Positions 41,485 through 50,184 of a DNA stretch of 64,000 bases are shown here, piece by piece. Origin of the DNA: Paenibacillus sp. MAHUQ-63 (GTDB lineage Bacteria > Bacillota > Bacilli > Paenibacillales > NBRC-103111); the NCBI RefSeq assembly GCF_028765165.1, contig NZ_JARADB010000001.1, positions 1,488,001 to 1,552,000 on the forward strand. Direction: 5' to 3'. Each line of letters begins with the position of its first letter. The stretch's first letter is position 1. The notes beneath the pieces are model-generated. The model saw only the letters and a list, made by a program, of their open reading frames with translations, did no database searches and was not told the DNA's origin. The position numbers and the translations under genes are program-made.

Positions 41485-42274
41485 AGGATGCCTCCAGCTC
41501 AGCCTTCAGCTCCCCCGCATGCTCTTCGAGAGCTGAGCCGTAAATCATGGACAGCTGCTCGCGCTTGATCCCGGACGGAGGGCCGTCGTACACGATCGTT
41601 CCTTTGTTCACGCCAAGAATCCGGTCCGAGTATTGCAGGGCGGTATCCACTTGATGCAAATTGACAATAACGGTGATCCCCATCTTCGTAGAGATGCTGC
41701 GCAAATGGTCCATAATGACTTTGGATGCATTCGGATCCAGCGAGGCGATCGGTTCGTCGCACAGCAGCATTTTGGGAGCCTGGATGAGCGCCCGCGCGAT
41801 GCCCACACGCTGTCTTTGACCGCCGCTCAGATGGTCGCAGCGTTTATACACATGGTCCTCGAGCCCGAGTATTTTCAGAATGGCGTAAGCTTGGCGCTTC
41901 TCTTCTTTCGTGTAAAGCCCCAGAACGCCCTCCAGCGTGGACTTGTAACCGAGCCTCCCGTGCAGCACATTCTCGACCACGGTCAGCCTGTCCACCAGAT
42001 TGTAATGCTGGAAAACCATCCCCATCCGCGTACGCAGCCGTTTCAAGTCGCTTTTCTTAAAATCCATAATGCTCGCGCCGTCGAAAATGATCTCTCCGCT
42101 GCTCGCGTCAATCATCCGGTTAATACAGCGAAGGAGCGTGGATTTGCCGGCTCCGGAAGGTCCGATGATAGATACGAATTCTCCCGCTTTCACTGCGAAA
42201 TTAACGTCCGATAACGCTCTTGTATCCGTGCCGTACTGTTTGGACACTTGTTTGAATTCCAATAACGTTGTCAT
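41477..42274 (-). CDS. phnC: Phosphonate ABC transporter ATPase PhnC
   Basis: A 265-residue ATPase. Walker A is GPSGAGKSTLLRCINRM near residue 38, the Q-loop is GMVFQHYNLVDRLTVVENVLHGRLG (a PhnC hallmark), the signature is LSGGQRQRVGIARAL, Walker B is MLLCDEPIASLDPNASK and the switch is NLHQVDTALQY. It drives import of phosphonates or phosphite captured by PhnD. GAGGGAG lies 5 bp upstream. Confidence 0.96.
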   Translation of the reverse strand: MTTLLEFKQVSKQYGTDTRALSDVNFAVKAGEFVSIIGPSGAGKSTLLRCINRMIDASSGEIIFDGASIMDFKKSDLKRLRTRMGMVFQHYNLVDRLTVVENVLHGRLGYKSTLEGVLGLYTKEEKRQAYAILKILGLEDHVYKRCDHLSGGQRQRVGIARALIQAPKMLLCDEPIASLDPNASKVIMDHLRSISTKMGITVIVNLHQVDTALQYSDRILGVNKGTIVYDGPPSGIKREQLSMIYGSALEEHAGELKAELEASYA

Positions 42275-42314
42275 GGTTACTCCCTCGATCGGTTATGTCC
42301 TGCTAGTGTTTCGC

Positions 42315-43373
42315 TTATTTGGAAAGATCTCTGACCGGATTGAACCAAGCGTCCTCAACGGGAAGGAATTTTTCTTTTCCTGTCTTTTGCTTGAACAGAC
42401 CGGACTCCTTGGAATCCTTGGGCAGGAATACTTTCGGATTCTTGGTTACTTCATCGGAGATAAAGGCATCTCTCAGCTTCTTCTGGTCTTCGGCGCTAAT
42501 GGTATCGGTGTTGATGGCAAAAGGCGAGTTCAATACAGGCGTGGACGAAATGATTGTAAACTCTTTGCCGATCAGCGTGTTGAACGGCTCCGCCGCGCCT
42601 TGTTTGACCTTATAGACCGCACCCGGCTTATTGGCCGTTCCCGACTCCAGCTCCACGTAGTTAGACACGCACGTATCGCAGAAAGCGGCGACGTCCGCTT
42701 TGCCCGTCAGCAGGTTCACTGCCGCGCCCTGGTGAGTGCCTCCGAACAGCACCTCGGAGAAGAACTTGTCCTTGCCGCCTTGCAGCAGGTCGTCGACCGT
42801 CAGGCTTTTGAACTTCTCTTGTTTGTTGAAATAACCGATGATTCCGGCGGATGGCACTTTAAACCCGGACGTTGAGGAGTTGGAAACGAAAGAGAATTTC
42901 TTGCCGGCAATCGCGTCCATCGCGAAGCCTTCGCCTTTCTTGTACGAGCCTTCCTCGCCTTTGCGTACATTCAACCAACTGTAATAAACGGCGTCGTCCA
43001 GGGTGCCCGACTCCCCGCTCGCCACGACGAGCGGCTGAACCTTTTTGTTCTTCGCGTTCGCTTCAACGTAGCCTTGCGGTCCCATGAAAGCAAGATCCGC
43101 TCCACCGCTGGCAATCGCTTCAATGGCGATGATATAGTCCGTCGTTGTTTTATGTTCGACTTTCTTGCCTGTGGCGGTTTCGATCACTTTCCCGAGCTCC
43201 TCCCGGGCGTTCTTCAAGTCAGCTCCCGATTCATTCGGGTACCAGGCAATCGTGATGGTGTCTTTCGTCTTGGCAGATGCGGCGGCGTTCTGTGTATCGC
43301 CGGTCTTCGCTGCGCAGCCGGTGGCTACGGCAACCAAACATAAAGAAATGATGAGAGTCTTGAGCTTTGTCAC
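42315..43373 (-). CDS. phnD: Phosphonate-binding lipoprotein PhnD
   Basis: A 352-residue binding lipoprotein. The lipobox VATGC places the lipidated cysteine near residue 20. The core has IAWYPNESGADLKNAREELGKVIETATGKKVEHKTTTDYIIAIEAIASGGADLAFMGPQGYVEA, a PhnD signature. The start is GTG 43373 with GGGAGGGG 7 bp upstream. The upstream gap of 108 bp contains three PhoP-box-like repeats and a -10, so the transporter genes may also be transcribed from an internal promoter. Confidence 0.94.
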   Translation of the reverse strand: MTKLKTLIISLCLVAVATGCAAKTGDTQNAAASAKTKDTITIAWYPNESGADLKNAREELGKVIETATGKKVEHKTTTDYIIAIEAIASGGADLAFMGPQGYVEANAKNKKVQPLVVASGESGTLDDAVYYSWLNVRKGEEGSYKKGEGFAMDAIAGKKFSFVSNSSTSGFKVPSAGIIGYFNKQEKFKSLTVDDLLQGGKDKFFSEVLFGGTHQGAAVNLLTGKADVAAFCDTCVSNYVELESGTANKPGAVYKVKQGAAEPFNTLIGKEFTIISSTPVLNSPFAINTDTISAEDQKKLRDAFISDEVTKNPKVFLPKDSKESGLFKQKTGKEKFLPVEDAWFNPVRDLSK

Positions 43374-43427
43374 GTGGAAACCCCTCCCGATAATAACCAT
43401 CTTCATTAATTGGAACATAACACTATG

Positions 43428-43480
43428 AGTATAATCGACGTTTATTTTCTGAATGTTCTGATAATTTTAAGATATTGTAA
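43428..43480 (-). promoter_or_regulatory. PhoP-box-like repeats and -10 upstream of phnD
   Basis: On the minus strand TTACAA (43475-43480), TTAAAA (43465-43470) and AGAACA (43454-43459) are spaced 10 and 11 bp apart. A -10 box TATACT at 43428-43433 lies 20 bp downstream of the last repeat, with no good -35. This is the layout of PhoP-activated promoters in Bacillus. Confidence 0.55.
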
Positions 43481-43481
43481 G

Positions 43482-44195
43482 CTAGCTCGTTTTCTCCGCC
43501 GTGAAGAATCTCCCTGCCCGAATTTGATACTCGCGATGGCACAGATGCTCCATGAATTCCAGGTCGTGGAAGATGCCCAGCATCGTCGTGCCTTCCTTCA
43601 TCAACTGCTCGATGAGCACCTTCACTTTCAATTTCGAGCTGTGATCCAGACTGGCCGTCGGCTCGTCGAGCAGCAGCAGTCTCGGCCGCTTGACCATCGC
43701 CCTCGCGATATTCAATCTCAGCTTCTCGCCGCCTGAGAACGTAGCCGGGTAACTGTCCCACAAGCTGCGGTCCAGCTCGAAATGCTCCAGCATCTGGACG
43801 GTCTCCGCTTCGGCGTAGTCTGCGGGCTGCCCCATTTCGACGATGGCGTTGCGGACCAGCTCTCTGGCTGTCGTCCGGGGCATCACATTCAGAAATTGGG
43901 ACACATAGCCGATCTCGAGCTTGCGCAGCTCGATGATCGTTCGCTCCGAAGCGGCCGCCAAATCGATGGTTCCGAATCTCGCGGAGTCGTACCAGATGCT
44001 GCCGCCATTCGGCAAGTACGTGCGGTAGATGCATTTCAGAACGGTCGATTTGCCGCTGCCGCTTTTGCCGGTAATCCCGACGAATTCGCCTTCTTTCACA
44101 TACATGTTGACATCATCCACCGCGGAAATATGTTTGTTTAAATTGTGCAGCGTAAACGACTTGGACAGCTGTTCGATCGACAGCAAGTACTCCAT
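43482..44195 (-). CDS. phnL: C-P lyase system ABC-type protein PhnL
   Basis: A 237-residue ABC-type protein required for the C-P lyase pathway, not for transport. Walker A is GITGKSGSGKSTVLKCIYRTYLP near residue 38; signature FSGGEKLRLNIARAMV and Walker B LLLLDEPTASLDHSSK follow. GTIDLAAASERTIIELRKLEIGYVSQFLNVMPRTTARELV is a PhnL-specific stretch. AGGAGG lies 7 bp upstream. PhnL is thought to act with PhnGHI in coupling the phosphonate to ATP-derived ribose triphosphate. Confidence 0.95.
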   Translation of the reverse strand: MEYLLSIEQLSKSFTLHNLNKHISAVDDVNMYVKEGEFVGITGKSGSGKSTVLKCIYRTYLPNGGSIWYDSARFGTIDLAAASERTIIELRKLEIGYVSQFLNVMPRTTARELVRNAIVEMGQPADYAEAETVQMLEHFELDRSLWDSYPATFSGGEKLRLNIARAMVKRPRLLLLDEPTASLDHSSKLKVKVLIEQLMKEGTTMLGIFHDLEFMEHLCHREYQIRAGRFFTAEKTS

Positions 44196-44209
44196 GCCAT
44201 CACCTCCTG

Positions 44210-45391
44210 TTAGATGCGGTAATTCGTTTTTTGAATCAATTTGCCGTCAACGAACACGGTCGTCACGACTGGGAAATCATCCGGTTCAATCCGTTCGATG
44301 ATCAACAGATCCGCTTTCTTGCCTGCCTCAATCGAGCCGTAATCATCCGCAATGTTGACCGCTTTGGCCGGATTCAGCGTCACCAGCTTGAACATCTCCA
44401 CAAGAGCTTGCTGCGAAGAGGCCGCTAATTGGAAGACCGCGTGCAGCATCGCTGCCGGATAGTAATCACTGCATAGAATATCGATGCAGCCGTCTTCAAT
44501 CGCTTCGGCGGCGGACAGGTTGCCGCTGTGCGAGCCGCCCAGAATGACGTTGGGCGCGCCGGCCACCGTGTGAAGTCCCTTCTCCTTCGCTTTGCGGGCA
44601 ATGGCTAGTGTGATCGGGAATTCGCTGATTGCGGTGCCGAAGCTCTGCACCAGGTCCAGCTTCTCAACCGAATCGTCGTCATGCGAAGCGATGGCGATAT
44701 TTCTGACTCTAGCCATTTCCGCGATTTCCCGGATCGCCTCGACCGTCATCTTCTCCTTCGTCTGATGATTAGCGATCAGGACGGCGATGTTCTCATCGCT
44801 GATGGTGTCATAGCCGCGGACGGTCTTCTTGTACACTTCCAAATCCCTGTACTGCCCTTGGCCTGGCGTATGATCCATGAAGGATACCAAATGGACCTTC
44901 TCTTCTTGAATGTAAGATTTCAAGTTATCGATCTGATCCAGGTTGTCGATCTCGAATCTGGCGTGAAACCGGTGGCGGATCAAGTGTTTGCTGTTGTGTG
45001 TCCGGTCGATGAGATCGATCAGCTTGCGCACGTTCTCGGGCTCACGGATCGGCCGGTATTTATAATCCACGGATTTGAAGATGGACAGGGAATGATACAT
45101 GGTCGTAATACCGTGGGAGATAAGCTCCTTCTCCGTTTCGCGCAGACCGATCCGGAAGTCGATCAGCGAAGTAGGCCGCGGAGCCGTCATGTGCTCGATA
45201 TAATCCGAATGAATGTCGATCATCCCGGGCGTCACATAGCCTCCGCACGCGTCGATGACTTCCGTGCCTTCATCCCGGAGGAGCTCTCCTCTCCGGGCGA
45301 TTCGGGAGATGCGGTCCCCCTCGACCAGAATCTCGTATCCTTCCAATATCGCTTCTTCCGTGATAATGATGCCATTCGTTATTACATACAT
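44210..45391 (-). CDS. phnM: Alpha-D-ribose 1-methylphosphonate 5-triphosphate diphosphatase PhnM
   Basis: A 393-residue amidohydrolase-superfamily enzyme that removes pyrophosphate from the ribose-phosphonate 5-triphosphate made by PhnGHIL. Metal ligands are in GMIDIHSDYIEHM (near residue 60), HRFHARFEIDN, and ASHDDDSVEKL; the C-terminal DYYPAAMLHAVFQLA block is typical. ATG 45391 has GGAGG 7 bp upstream. Confidence 0.95.
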   Translation of the reverse strand: MYVITNGIIITEEAILEGYEILVEGDRISRIARRGELLRDEGTEVIDACGGYVTPGMIDIHSDYIEHMTAPRPTSLIDFRIGLRETEKELISHGITTMYHSLSIFKSVDYKYRPIREPENVRKLIDLIDRTHNSKHLIRHRFHARFEIDNLDQIDNLKSYIQEEKVHLVSFMDHTPGQGQYRDLEVYKKTVRGYDTISDENIAVLIANHQTKEKMTVEAIREIAEMARVRNIAIASHDDDSVEKLDLVQSFGTAISEFPITLAIARKAKEKGLHTVAGAPNVILGGSHSGNLSAAEAIEDGCIDILCSDYYPAAMLHAVFQLAASSQQALVEMFKLVTLNPAKAVNIADDYGSIEAGKKADLLIIERIEPDDFPVVTTVFVDGKLIQKTNYRI

Positions 45392-45422
45392 CCTAAGTCC
45401 TCCTCCCAGGTATTCGCTTTGG

Positions 45423-46268
45423 CTATAACAGAGAATGAACGAGCTGCTGGGTGTAGGCATGCTGCGGATCCTCAAGAATCTGATCGGTTAGGCCCTGTTC
45501 GACGACGCGTCCGTCCAGCATCACCATCGTCCGGTCCGCCAGCATGCGGATCACGCCAAGGTCGTGCGAGACGAGCAGCATGCTGATCTGCAGCTCTCTC
45601 TGTAGATGCTTGATCAGATCCAACACATTCGCCTGCACCGAAAGATCCAATCCCGTCGTCACTTCGTCCAATAACAGGATCGGCGGATTGTTCGACAGCG
45701 CTTTGGCAATTTGCACCCGCTGCTGCATCCCGCCGGAGAAGTTCTTCGGCGCTTCCTTCATCCGGTATACCGGGATATGAACCCGCTCCAGCAGCTCGCT
45801 CCCCCGCGCTTCCATCGCGGCGACACGGCGATTGCCGGCGGCAATCATTTTCTCAGCGATATTGCCGATGGAGGAGAAGCCCATCCTTAATCCCAGAACC
45901 GGATTTTGATACACTTTGCCCATCAAATGGTTACGGATATATTTCTTCTGCTGGGAAGACTCCAGAAACATGTTGCTGCCGCCGTCTTTGTACGGCTCCA
46001 GATAAGCTTCGCCTCCGCTCACTTCTTGATCGAAGTACAGACACCGCATCAGCGTCGATTTGCCGCTGCCGCTCTCGCCCACGATGCCCAGCACTTCTCC
46101 GGGATACAGGTCGAATGTGATGTCCTGACATGAATAGACGGTTCCGCAGGACCGGCAATAGTTGCGGTCCAGATGGCGGCTCGCCGGATCGCTGCAATGC
46201 TCGCAGCCTGCGCCGAACTGTTTATATAGACGGTTGACTCTCATAATGGGGGATGCGATATGACTCAT
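45423..46268 (-). CDS. phnK: C-P lyase complex ABC-type subunit PhnK, with a Cys4 insertion
   Basis: A 281-residue ABC-type protein that docks on the C-P lyase core complex. Walker A GIVGESGSGKSTLMRCLYFD, GKVYQNPVLGLRMGFSSIGNIAEKMIAAG, signature FSGGMQQRVQIAKAL and Walker B ILLLDEVTTGLDLSVQ are present. It is about 30 residues longer than E. coli PhnK; the extra part, just before the Walker A region, contains C-x2-C-x12-C-x2-C (CEHC...CRSC), a likely zinc-binding knuckle. Walker B ends in DEV rather than DEP. ATG 46268 has GAAGG upstream. Confidence 0.94.
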   Translation of the reverse strand: MSHIASPIMRVNRLYKQFGAGCEHCSDPASRHLDRNYCRSCGTVYSCQDITFDLYPGEVLGIVGESGSGKSTLMRCLYFDQEVSGGEAYLEPYKDGGSNMFLESSQQKKYIRNHLMGKVYQNPVLGLRMGFSSIGNIAEKMIAAGNRRVAAMEARGSELLERVHIPVYRMKEAPKNFSGGMQQRVQIAKALSNNPPILLLDEVTTGLDLSVQANVLDLIKHLQRELQISMLLVSHDLGVIRMLADRTMVMLDGRVVEQGLTDQILEDPQHAYTQQLVHSLL

Positions 46269-46288
46269 TTTTCCTTCACCTCTACCTT

Positions 46289-47131
46289 CTAGGAAGACTT
46301 CTCGTTCATGCGATCCAAGCAGTAGCTCGTATCGTTGCATTGGTAGTACGTTGTATCCAGCTCCCGGTCATATAGTTCGTCCATAAACACATCGCTCGCC
46401 CCGCACTGCCTGCAGCATTGGCCGGGGAAAGACTCCGGCGCGAACGGAACGTCCTCGAAGTCCAGAGAGACGACCTTCGTATAAGGAGGTACGGCGTAAA
46501 TCTTCTTCTCGCGTCCGGCCCCCAGCAATATTAAGGCTTCCGAATGATTCATCTTCGGATTGTCGAACTTCGGTATCGGGCTCGGCGCCATCACATACCG
46601 GTCATGTACCATAACCGGATGATCGGCACCCGTGGAGACTCCCCGATACTTCATAATTTGCTCGAACAGCATCAGCCAGGCGCCGCTATAATCCTTCTCC
46701 CCGTGCAGCCTCTTCGTCTCCAGCTCACTCGATTCATACATCCGCAGCGGCTCGGGCATCGGCACCTGCAGGACCAGAATCTGCTCCTTGGTCAGCGGAA
46801 TCTCCGGAATCCGGTGGCGGGATTGAATGAGCGTCGCTTCCGGTGTCGCATCGACTGTCGGAACGCCAGTCGTCTTGTCGATCAGCTTCTTGATGCTCAC
46901 CGCATTGACGGATTCGTCGGAGCCTTGGTCAATCACCTTGAGCACATCGTTCCTGCCGATCAGCGACAACGTCAGCTGCAATCCGCCTGTCCCCCATCCT
47001 CGGCCGATGGGCAGCTCCCGGGAGGCGAACGGCACCTGATACCCCGGAATGGCGATCGCCTTCAGCGTAGCTCTGCGGATCTCGCGTTTGGACCCTTCAT
47101 CCAAGAAGGCGAAATGATATGAAATTCGCAT
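46289..47131 (-). CDS. phnJ: Carbon-phosphorus lyase core protein PhnJ (radical SAM)
   Basis: A 280-residue enzyme that cleaves the C-P bond of ribose 1-alkylphosphonate 5-phosphate. Near the C-terminus it has four cysteines in the spacing C-x2-C-x21-C-x5-C, identical to the E. coli spacing: the first three bind the [4Fe-4S] cluster and the last forms the thiyl radical. The N-terminus (MRISYHFAFLDEGSKREIRR) and length agree with the family. AGGAGG lies 9 bp before ATG 47131. Confidence 0.97.
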   Translation of the reverse strand: MRISYHFAFLDEGSKREIRRATLKAIAIPGYQVPFASRELPIGRGWGTGGLQLTLSLIGRNDVLKVIDQGSDESVNAVSIKKLIDKTTGVPTVDATPEATLIQSRHRIPEIPLTKEQILVLQVPMPEPLRMYESSELETKRLHGEKDYSGAWLMLFEQIMKYRGVSTGADHPVMVHDRYVMAPSPIPKFDNPKMNHSEALILLGAGREKKIYAVPPYTKVVSLDFEDVPFAPESFPGQCCRQCGASDVFMDELYDRELDTTYYQCNDTSYCLDRMNEKSS

Positions 47132-47135
47132 TGTC

Positions 47136-48302
47136 TCACACCTCCTGCTCTTGCTTCTGCTTCGTATCTGCGGGCTGATTCCCCGGCTGATTCTTCGGCT
47201 GCTTCCTTGACTTGCGGACATCGTTCAGCTTCGCTTGGAAGGTCACGTAATGCGGCATCTTCAAATGCGAAATGAATCCGGTCGACTCGACGGAATCGAT
47301 ATGAAACAGAACGAATTCCTCATTCTGTGTCGGAACCGACTTATCGCCTCTCTCCAGGCTCTTGTCGAGAATACTCATGGCGATCGCTTTCGTCTCGTTC
47401 TGCCCGTAACAGAGCCCGTAGCCGAAATCCAGCTGCAGCTCCTTCCTGCCGTTCTCCTTCTCTACGGTGGCAGGAACGAGCATCTCGACTTCCGTCACTT
47501 TGATATCTCCGATGTAATAGGCTTCGTCCTCATCCTCGGAAGCCTGCAGCGGGCTGTCGATATAGACCGGAATGTCGCCGACGCGCAGCTCGCCTACCGT
47601 CGGGTGGACCATGCCGTAACCGCGGATTACCGCATATGCCAAGGAAGTGACGGCGCCGGTCTGCCCTCTGGTCAGCACTTGCAGCTTCTCGCTGCGCGAC
47701 GCCGGAAACGTCAGACTCGTCCGGGTAACGTCGTCCGGCTCGGCAGGATCGACCGGGCATTCCGAGATGAGGCCTTCTCTTCGCAAATAATCCAGCACCT
47801 TGGGGAAACGGCCCTCCGACTCTTCCGCATGACCTTCATCGGGAGCAACCGTCGCTCTCTCATATGCCTGCAGCCACTCAGCGACGGTCTCCGCCGTTTC
47901 ATCCATCAGGTCAAAATCCAGGAGCCGGTGGGAATAATCCGTCGACGCTCCCAACACTTGCCCGCCGGGAATATCTTTGAACGATGCGGAAATCCGTCTC
48001 TCCACGCGCATCTCCTCGGAGCGCACCGTTCTGGAGTAATGCTTCCTTGGCAGCGTGGAGCGGTAGGCCCGAAGCAGGAATACCGCTTCCTCCGGACTGC
48101 CTTCCGCCTGTTTGATCGCCAGAGCCGCCAATTCTTCGCTGTACAGGCTGCTCTCGGACATCACTTGGTCGACAAGACTTCGCATCCCCGCTTGTACGCT
48201 GTCCACATCCAACGCTCTGCCCTGCCGCAACCGCTCGAACCGGATGCGATTCAAGGATTGTTCAATGGCGCGCGTTCCGCCTTTGACCGCTACATAACCC
48301 AT
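47136..48302 (-). CDS. phnI: C-P lyase core subunit PhnI
   Basis: A 388-residue subunit that, with PhnG, PhnH and PhnL, joins the phosphonate to ribose from ATP while releasing adenine. It begins MGYVAVKGGTRAIEQSLNRIRFERLRQGRALDVDSVQAGMRSLVDQVMSESSLYSEELAALAIKQAEGSPEEAVFLLRAYRSTLPR, the standard PhnI opening. The last 30 residues are a Lys/Gln/Pro-rich tail absent from compact homologues. It overlaps the phnH end by 13 bp, with GGAGGAG upstream inside phnH. Confidence 0.96.
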   Translation of the reverse strand: MGYVAVKGGTRAIEQSLNRIRFERLRQGRALDVDSVQAGMRSLVDQVMSESSLYSEELAALAIKQAEGSPEEAVFLLRAYRSTLPRKHYSRTVRSEEMRVERRISASFKDIPGGQVLGASTDYSHRLLDFDLMDETAETVAEWLQAYERATVAPDEGHAEESEGRFPKVLDYLRREGLISECPVDPAEPDDVTRTSLTFPASRSEKLQVLTRGQTGAVTSLAYAVIRGYGMVHPTVGELRVGDIPVYIDSPLQASEDEDEAYYIGDIKVTEVEMLVPATVEKENGRKELQLDFGYGLCYGQNETKAIAMSILDKSLERGDKSVPTQNEEFVLFHIDSVESTGFISHLKMPHYVTFQAKLNDVRKSRKQPKNQPGNQPADTKQKQEQEV

Positions 48303-48901
48303 GGCTGCTTCTCCTCCTTCACAACCTGAGTCGTTCGGGGCACAGCAAGGAGCCGGTGGGAAGCATCCGTGAACATAAGATCCAGTCCCAGCGGAAACTC
48401 CGCATTGCGCTCCGCTCTGGCGTCAATCCACTCATCGCCGCCGATTGCGAGCTGCGCTGCTGCCGAGCTTTGAATACCGGGCCCGGTGAAGCGCAGTTTC
48501 GTACCGCCTCCGGCTACACCGGCCGATTCGACAATGACGGTCGAAGAGCTGTGCGGATCTTTCAGTTCGCCAACTTTAGCAGCTTCAATCGCTTGAAGCA
48601 GGCACTCGGGTGAAGCGTCCTGCAGGACGAAGATGAAGTCGGCCTCTTCCAGCGCCGCCTCTTTGGCATACGTCAACTGGCTTAACCAGTAGGCTGTCTC
48701 TTTTTCCCGCTCCGAGACCACCTTGAACGTGACCTCTGTATCAAGCAGCATCTGAGCGAGCAAGAAGGTCGCCGGCAAGCAGCCTTGTACTCCATCCAGC
48801 TTCGCCGCTTCCTCGGACAGGTCGGCAATCGTGCCTGGCCGTGCCATGGCGTCGACCACTCTGCGGTATGCGGTTTGTATATCATGAACCCTATCCAGCA
48901 T
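48290..48901 (-). CDS. phnH: C-P lyase core subunit PhnH
   Basis: A 203-residue subunit of the C-P lyase core. Motifs include YRRVVDAMARPGTI near the start, LAQMLLDTEVTFKVVSE, SSSTVIVESAGVAGGGTKLRFTGPGIQ and DLMFTDASHRLLAVPRTTQV. ATG 48901 has AGGAGG 9 bp upstream. It lies 26 bp after phnG. Confidence 0.94.
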   Translation of the reverse strand: MLDRVHDIQTAYRRVVDAMARPGTIADLSEEAAKLDGVQGCLPATFLLAQMLLDTEVTFKVVSEREKETAYWLSQLTYAKEAALEEADFIFVLQDASPECLLQAIEAAKVGELKDPHSSSTVIVESAGVAGGGTKLRFTGPGIQSSAAAQLAIGGDEWIDARAERNAEFPLGLDLMFTDASHRLLAVPRTTQVVKEEKQPWVM

Positions 48902-48927
48902 CAGGGGATACCTCCTTTCAAATCCTC

Positions 48928-49368
48928 TCAATCGATGTCCATCGTTTCAAAATCCACTTTCGTTTGCAGAACCTGCATATGGCGCGCATGGCGATCGGCG
49001 GCGATTCGCTGCCCTTCCGCCTGCAAACGGCCGAACCATGCCGCAGTCTCCACCAGACCTGCCGCATAAGCCGCATCGATGACGGCCAGATCATAGGCTT
49101 TCTCCGGCTCGTCGCCTTTCACAATACCGATTCCCAAAGCTCCTTCGACTCGAACTTTACATTCGGTGACCAGCACTTCGCCCAGATAAAACAGGCTCAT
49201 CTTCGCCGTCTCCCGCACCCGAACCATAACCAGGCCATGATTCGGCTCTTCGATAAGTGCAACCGGATAGCTGCTCTTGATCTCGCCGGCTAAGGCGGCA
49301 GCGAGATTAAGCGAGCCGTCCACCAATATTTCCGTCCGCACCTTTCGACTCATCGTCTCTTGCTTCAT
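48928..49368 (-). CDS. phnG: C-P lyase core subunit PhnG
   Basis: A 146-residue subunit. It contains PNHGLVMVRVRETAKMSLFYLGEVLVTECKVRVEGALGIGIVKGDEPEKAYDLAVIDAA, the central PhnG signature. ATG 49368 has AAGGAG 11 bp upstream; an alternative ATG five codons later has a weaker signal. A pair of PhoP-box-like repeats with a -10 lies in the 92 bp gap behind phnF, so the lyase genes may have their own promoter. Confidence 0.93.
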   Translation of the reverse strand: MKQETMSRKVRTEILVDGSLNLAAALAGEIKSSYPVALIEEPNHGLVMVRVRETAKMSLFYLGEVLVTECKVRVEGALGIGIVKGDEPEKAYDLAVIDAAYAAGLVETAAWFGRLQAEGQRIAADRHARHMQVLQTKVDFETMDID

Positions 49369-49416
49369 AAGGTCATAGACTCCTTCCTTGCGACTAATCC
49401 GCTCCTCGACACTTAC

Positions 49417-49458
49417 ATTATCTTGTTGCCAGGCCGGCAGCCGTTAAGATTGTGTAAA
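49417..49458 (-). promoter_or_regulatory. PhoP-box-like repeats and -10 upstream of phnG
   Basis: On the minus strand TTTACA (49453-49458) and TTAACG (49442-49447) are 11 bp apart, and GATAAT (49417-49422) lies 19 bp downstream. Only two boxes are clear, so this is weaker than the other two sites. Confidence 0.4.
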
Positions 49459-49460
49459 AG

Positions 49461-50162
49461 CTAGATGACGTAGGTGAATACGTCGCCCCGGTACATCGTT
49501 TTGCCGTATTCCAACGTTCGGCCGGAATCGCTGTCGATGCATTCGGACTCCAGCACCAGCAGAGGAATCAGGCTCGAACAAGCCAGAAGCTCCCGCTCAT
49601 ACTTGGTCGGATGCGTCAACCGGAGAAATGTCTCGTTCGACCGGAAGCGATGATAGCCCCGGTTCTGATAATAGTGAAACATGGAAGTAATCGCTTTGCC
49701 CGCGCTCCCGATATCCGGAAACACCGTTTCGGCCACATACGAAATATGCAGGGCGATCGGCCTTCCGTCGATGCTGCGCAGGCGTCCGATTTTGAACACG
49801 CGATCCTCTTCGCCGACGCCTAGCGACTCGTAAATTTTGTTATTAAATTCGATGGGCTCGCAAAATATGTTCTGAGACCGGTACGCATACCCCATCTCGG
49901 TCATTTTCTGGCTGAAGCTCTTATCGGCGTTAAGCACTAAGGGAATGCGCAGATTTCTGTCCTGCACGAAGCTGCCCTTCCCCTGTTTGGAGTAAATGTA
50001 ACCGAGCTCTTGAAGGCGCTCATACGCTTTGCGGGCGGTAATGCGCGGAACTTTGAAGGTATCCGCAAGCTCGTTCTCCGAAGGCAGCTTATCGTCTGGC
50101 TCATACTTGCCGGATTGAATCGATGCGATCAGGTGATCCATAATATCCATCTCTTCAGACAT
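49461..50162 (-). CDS. phnF: GntR-family regulator PhnF-like
   Basis: A 233-residue repressor-type protein with an N-terminal GntR winged helix (IMDHLIASIQSGKYEPDDKLPSENELADTFKVPRITARKAYERLQELGYIYSKQGKGSFV) and a C-terminal UTRA ligand-binding domain (GEEDRVFKIGRLRSIDGRPIALHISYVAETVFP; LECIDSDSGRTLEYGKTMYRGDVF). PhnF homologues control phosphonate uptake and degradation. ATG 50162 has AAGGAGG 7 bp upstream. It lies third in the operon. Confidence 0.9.
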   Translation of the reverse strand: MSEEMDIMDHLIASIQSGKYEPDDKLPSENELADTFKVPRITARKAYERLQELGYIYSKQGKGSFVQDRNLRIPLVLNADKSFSQKMTEMGYAYRSQNIFCEPIEFNNKIYESLGVGEEDRVFKIGRLRSIDGRPIALHISYVAETVFPDIGSAGKAITSMFHYYQNRGYHRFRSNETFLRLTHPTKYERELLACSSLIPLLVLESECIDSDSGRTLEYGKTMYRGDVFTYVI

Positions 50163-50184
50163 AACAGACGCCTCCTTGGTAAGG

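Noticed and set aside
47235..48329. A 364-codon plus-strand open frame
   Set aside because: It lies antisense to phnI and has no homology features; phnI is certain.
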